The notes under the pieces were generated by a model, which had not been told where the DNA came from, did no database searches, and saw only the letters and a program-made list of their open reading frames with translations. Both the position numbers and the translations under genes were made by a program. DNA of 37,500 bases from Prorocentrum cordatum (lineage: Eukaryota > Sar > Dinophyceae > Prorocentrales > Prorocentraceae): contig CAUYUJ010014754.1 of the NCBI GenBank assembly GCA_963575745.1, positions 257,453 to 294,952 on the forward strand. The letters are read 5' to 3'. Positions 35,054-37,500 of this stretch are shown here, one piece after another; positions within the stretch are counted from its first letter, which is position 1, and each line of letters opens with the position of its first letter.

Positions 35054-37035
35054 GTGGCGCACTGATCGAGGCGATCAGCGGGCAGGACCTCGAGGCGTTC
35101 CTCTCGGAGCGGCTCTTCGGGCCCCTGGGCATGGTGGACACCGGCTTCTTCGTGCCCCCCGAGAAGGCGCACCGCTTCTGCACGCTGCACGCGCCCAGGA
35201 GCGCACGGGCCAGCGCCAACCACCACGGCGAGCGCCGGGCCGAGGTGGACCAGGGTGGAGGCCTGGACATCGCCGACTCCCTGGACGGCGGCGCCGGCGG
35301 CCGGTACAGGCGGCGCGACGGCGCATTCCTGGAGGGGGGCGGCGCCCTCGTTTCGGTGGCTCGAAGATGGGGCCTCGAGGGCGCGTGCTGTGGAGCAGTG
35401 AAGGTGGAGCTCGGGATCCCTGTCCCATCCTTGTGGCCGCACCCCTCAGGGCCCCATCTTTGGCCAGCCGATCGTCGGAACGGCGCGGGACTACCACCGA
35501 TTCTGCCTGGCGCTGCTGCGGGGAGGCGAGCTCGACGGCCAGCGCGTGCTCGGCAGGAAGACAGTGGACTGGATGACCGCCAACCATCTTCGACTATACG
35601 TCAGAGTGACCCGTTTCCAGAGTGGCTTTCGGTGAGGGCTCACAGGGGTCCCTCTATCACAGGCTTGCGAGCTTGGATTCGGCCTCCCCGCGGCCCCCTG
35701 AAGCCTCGCACCAAAGGTCAACCTTGCCTACGATTCGGGCATTCCCGCGGCCCCTTGAAGCCGCGCGTCAGAGGTCAACCTTGCTTGAGATTCGGTCATT
35801 GACAGAACGCCCCCCCGACAGGGAGGCATACCCCTGTGCTGGTGTTGGTGCCAATTTCCAGGCCTCCAAAGAGGGTGTCTTGTCCATCCTCGAAAGGTCC
35901 CTCTCTGCCTGAGGTCACGCCTGGCGTGTAGCCGACACCTGCGCCACTGGGGCACCGGCGCGCCCTGCGACGTTGCGTCGCTGGGGCCGCGGGCGCCCTC
36001 GGCGGGCCTGGCGCAGCCCGGGGTCGGCTTCGGGCTCGGGGTGTCGGTGGTCGTGGACCCGCCGGCGGGGCGGCAGGTCTGCTCAGCCCGAAGGAGAAGC
36101 AGCTGCCCTGAGCTCAAGCAGTGGCGAAGCGTCCTTGCTCGCCTATAGCCCTACCAAACAATGTTCTAAGAACCTTCTGTGGTTTCCACGAAATGTTCTT
36201 AGAACATTTCTGGCGGAGTCCGTCTTGTTTTATCACATCGGGATTATGTTATAAGAACATTGCTTTTGTTATTTGAACATTTGGGTTCTAAAAACATTTC
36301 CTGGTAGGACTACAGGACTGCCGGGACGGTCGGTCCCTGCTCAATGACAGGAGCTGTCGGAACTCCGCGCGGATGTCTCGTATCGGAGCTCCGAGGGTTT
36401 CTGTTTGTGCGGTGTTTCTTCTGCTTCGGCTCGGCGGGCGCCTACCAGTGGGGCGGGGCCGCCTCCACGCTCTTCTGGGTGGATCCGGCGGAGGAGCTCA
36501 TCTCGGTGATCCTCACGACGTTGCGTTAGCCCAGCGTGTGCTTACTCACCTTCAGCTCCCCCGATGGCTCCCAGCGCGTCGGCCCTTCTTGCACCGCCTG
36601 CGTCGCACGAGAGGCCTCCGGTGGACAAGCCCACTCTGGCGCCGGCCTGGGGCCAGTTGGGCCCAGAGAGCCTTCGGGCTCACGGGCGGGGGCGCTGGCG
36701 CGAACGCGCGTCCTCGGGACCCTCGACCCTCGTTGTCTTCATGTCGCAGCTCATCTTCCGCGACGAGGCGAGGCTGCCCCTGCGGCCGCCGCTGGACAGC
36801 CCGGGCCAGCCACAACCGGGGGAGCCGTGGCCCTTGCCCCCCCGGGGGGACCCATCGATTTCGACACCCCTCTCGAGAGATCGTCGACGCGATGGGTTCC
36901 CCCAGGGGGCGTAAGGGACCACAGCTCCCCCAGTTGTGGCTGGTCGGCAGCCTCGTGTACGGCGCGCTCGCAGACGCGGGCGCGCCGCGGGCGGGCGGGC
37001 GGGGCCCGGGCTCGCGCGCGAGGCCGCGGCTGTGA
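35054..37035 (+). CDS. Serine hydrolase (class-C beta-lactamase / esterase family), multi-exon, 5' end missing
   Basis: Visible exons: 35054-35355 (GALIEAISGQDLEAFLSERL, FGPLGMVDTGFFVPPEKAHR, FLEGGGALVS); 35468-35631 (PIVGTARDYHRFCLALLRGG, LGRKTVDWMTANHL); 35932-36076 (LAQPGVGFGLGVSVVVDPP); about 36389-36505 (GAYQWGGAASTLFWVDPAEE, with the W-G-G third motif); about 36732-37035 (VVFMSQLIFRDEARLPLRPP, LVYGALADAG, stop TGA 37033-37035), the last interrupted by a palindrome. The order matches family PF00144 hydrolases, which act through SxxK and YxN nucleophile motifs; those lie upstream of exon 1 and are not in the window. Junctions 35355/35468 and 35631/35932 are GT-AG with matching phase; the starts of the fourth and fifth exons are tentative. 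Substrate unknown; an antibiotic role is not implied. Confidence 0.72.
35356..35467 (+). other. GT-AG intron with terminal inverted repeats (serine hydrolase intron 1)
   Basis: 112 bp from GTGGCTCGAAGATGGGGCC to GGCCCCATCTTTGGCCAG. The 5' end (TGGCTCGAAGATGGGGCCTC ... GAGGG) and the reverse complement of the 3' end (TGGCCAAAGATGGGGCCCTG ... AGGGG) are inverted repeats of about 28 bp. Removal joins GGALVS to PIVGTARDYHRF in phase 0. An alternative acceptor at 35449 also keeps phase 0 but would leave half of the inverted repeat in the exon. Confidence 0.65.
35632..35931 (+). other. Serine hydrolase intron 2 with a 57-bp tandem repeat
   Basis: GTGAGG donor, GTGTAG acceptor, phase 2. GATTCGG starts at 35676, 35732 and 35789, marking two full units (56 and 57 bp) that contain CCGCGGCCCC-TGAAGCC and AGGTCAACCTTGC. 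No coding sequence. Confidence 0.6.
36148..36310. mobile_element. TA-flanked MITE with GTTCTWAGAAC palindromes (163 bp)
   Basis: The left end GCCCTACCAAACAATGTTCT continues AAGAACC; the reverse complement of the right end is GTCCTACCAGGAAATGTTTT, continuing TAGAACC. TA lies outside both ends (36146-36147 and 36311-36312), which suits a Tc1/mariner-type target. Inside, GTTCTAAGAAC, GTTCTTAGAAC (centre of the 19-bp palindrome AAATGTTCTTAGAACATTT), GTTATAAGAAC and GTTCTAAAAAC form four near-palindromes. It lies within intron 3 of the serine hydrolase gene. Confidence 0.72.
36506..36731 (+). other. Probable serine hydrolase intron 4
   Basis: Starts GTGATC after GAGCTCATCTCG (ELIS). Continued reading of the fourth exon would stop at 36527-36529, and the family text resumes with VVFMSQLI at 36732. 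The acceptor is not resolved: no AG stands directly before 36732, so the true exon may start at an AG further upstream. Confidence 0.45.
36802..36947. mobile_element. 146-bp near-perfect palindrome (foldback element or introner)
   Basis: The left arm from 36805 (GGCCAGCCACAACCGGGGGA, then GCCGTGGCCCTT and GACCCATCGA) is matched by the reverse complement of the right arm (GACCAGCCACAACTGGGGGA, then GCTGTGGTCCCTT and AACCCATCG). The centre is CTCTCGAGAG at 36875. CAGCC stands directly outside both ends (36797-36801 and 36948-36952). Removing it with one CAGCC joins PPLDS to LVYGALADAG, the expected C-terminus of the hydrolase; its 151 bp (with one repeat) would otherwise shift the frame. Confidence 0.8.
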
Positions 37036-37500
37036 GGCGGCGGGCCGCGGCTCCGCGGGCGCTCGGGCGGCGCGCGCCGAGGTCGGGGGCACCGACGGAG
37101 CGCCCGGGCCTCGGCCTCGCTCGGACGTGCGCATGTTGTCTCGGCGAGAACCATCGAGGACCATCCTGGACCATCGACTCCAAGGAGGGCTGTTGTACTG
37201 CGTGCCCATATCCTCTCCTCCTCGCCTCCCTCCTTACGAAGAAGCTTGAGCAACTTTAGCAGGCAGCGCACTTCAGCGGAACTTTTGATTAGATGACTGG
37301 CACCACTGTGTGCATTAGACGCTCGGCCATCGCCAGGTGTTTGGTGGGCTTTACGCCCCCAGGTCGCGTTTAAGAGGCCCCGCGTTGTTGTGCTTTCGTT
37401 GCCGAGGAGGAAACAAAAAACATCCTGGACCATCGAGCCAAAAAAACACGCACGGAACCGACAAATGCACGGGAAAGATGGACGTGCGAGTGACGGCAAG
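37036..37500. other. 3' flank, no gene recognised, 16-bp direct repeat
   Basis: CATCCTGGACCATCGA occurs at 37162-37177 and 37421-37436, with further CCATCGAGGACC words near 37151. The rest is plain sequence, probably the 3' untranslated region and flank of the serine hydrolase. Confidence 0.45.

Noticed and set aside
35450-35467. Acceptor at 35449 for hydrolase intron 1
   Set aside because: Phase is kept, but half of the inverted repeat would stay in the exon; 35467 makes intron and repeat borders coincide. Kept as an alternative.
35054-37035. Antibiotic-resistance beta-lactamase
   Set aside because: The exon-intron structure and the text (GALIEAISG, WGGAAST) fit the broad PF00144 hydrolase family; the nucleophile exon is not visible and nothing points to a resistance role or bacterial origin.

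Overview
The window looks like nuclear DNA of a dinoflagellate, most plausibly a large-genome species of the Prorocentrum or Symbiodiniaceae kind. It is GC-rich, gene-poor and repeat-packed. Its coding pieces are split by small introns, one of them with a GC-AG boundary. It holds decayed retroelements whose order (reverse transcriptase, RNase H, methylase-like, tyrosine recombinase) I know from dinoflagellate genomes, and a PIF1-like helicase of the type common there. I see no rRNA, tRNA, CRISPR array, bacterial operon or spliced-leader relic. The species call is inference; the rest is read from the sequence.

Layout. 1-1150: a small element remnant and a 163-bp MITE. 1156-6964: a frameshifted DIRS-like retroelement (capsid-like region, RT, RNase H, methylase-like, tyrosine recombinase) with a 57-bp direct repeat at its two ends. 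6.76-17 kb: mostly noncoding, with six further MITE copies, triplet-repeat tracts, a 101-bp satellite and a short signal-peptide exon. 16.8-17.4 kb: the last exon of a phospholipase-D-family gene, then a candidate first exon of a secreted CxxC protein. 18.8-20.2 and 25.1-26.0 kb: blocks of a composite CTTGG-rich repeat. 20.3-23.5 kb: a second decayed tyrosine recombinase, a satellite array, and a 5'-truncated PIF1-like helicase with a GC-AG intron. 26.1-29.7 kb: minisatellites, then a 78-bp satellite on both sides of a ~155-bp satellite. 29.9-31.6 kb: two MITEs and a degenerate dispersed repeat. 31.6-33.9 kb: two related ORFs with a CxxC zinc-ribbon-like motif, bracketed by an 18-20-bp minisatellite. 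35.05-37.04 kb: a multi-exon serine hydrolase (class-C beta-lactamase / esterase family), 5' end absent.

The most interesting signal is how small inverted-repeat elements relate to introns. The PIF1 intron (23040-23192) and the first serine-hydrolase intron (35356-35467) both carry terminal inverted repeats, and by eye these share a core. A 146-bp near-perfect palindrome sits inside the last serine-hydrolase exon between 5-bp duplications; its removal restores the protein. This is what a family of transposon-derived introns (introners) would look like. Four further small-element families have recognisable ends, three of them with target-site duplications of defined length (5, 7 and 9 bp).
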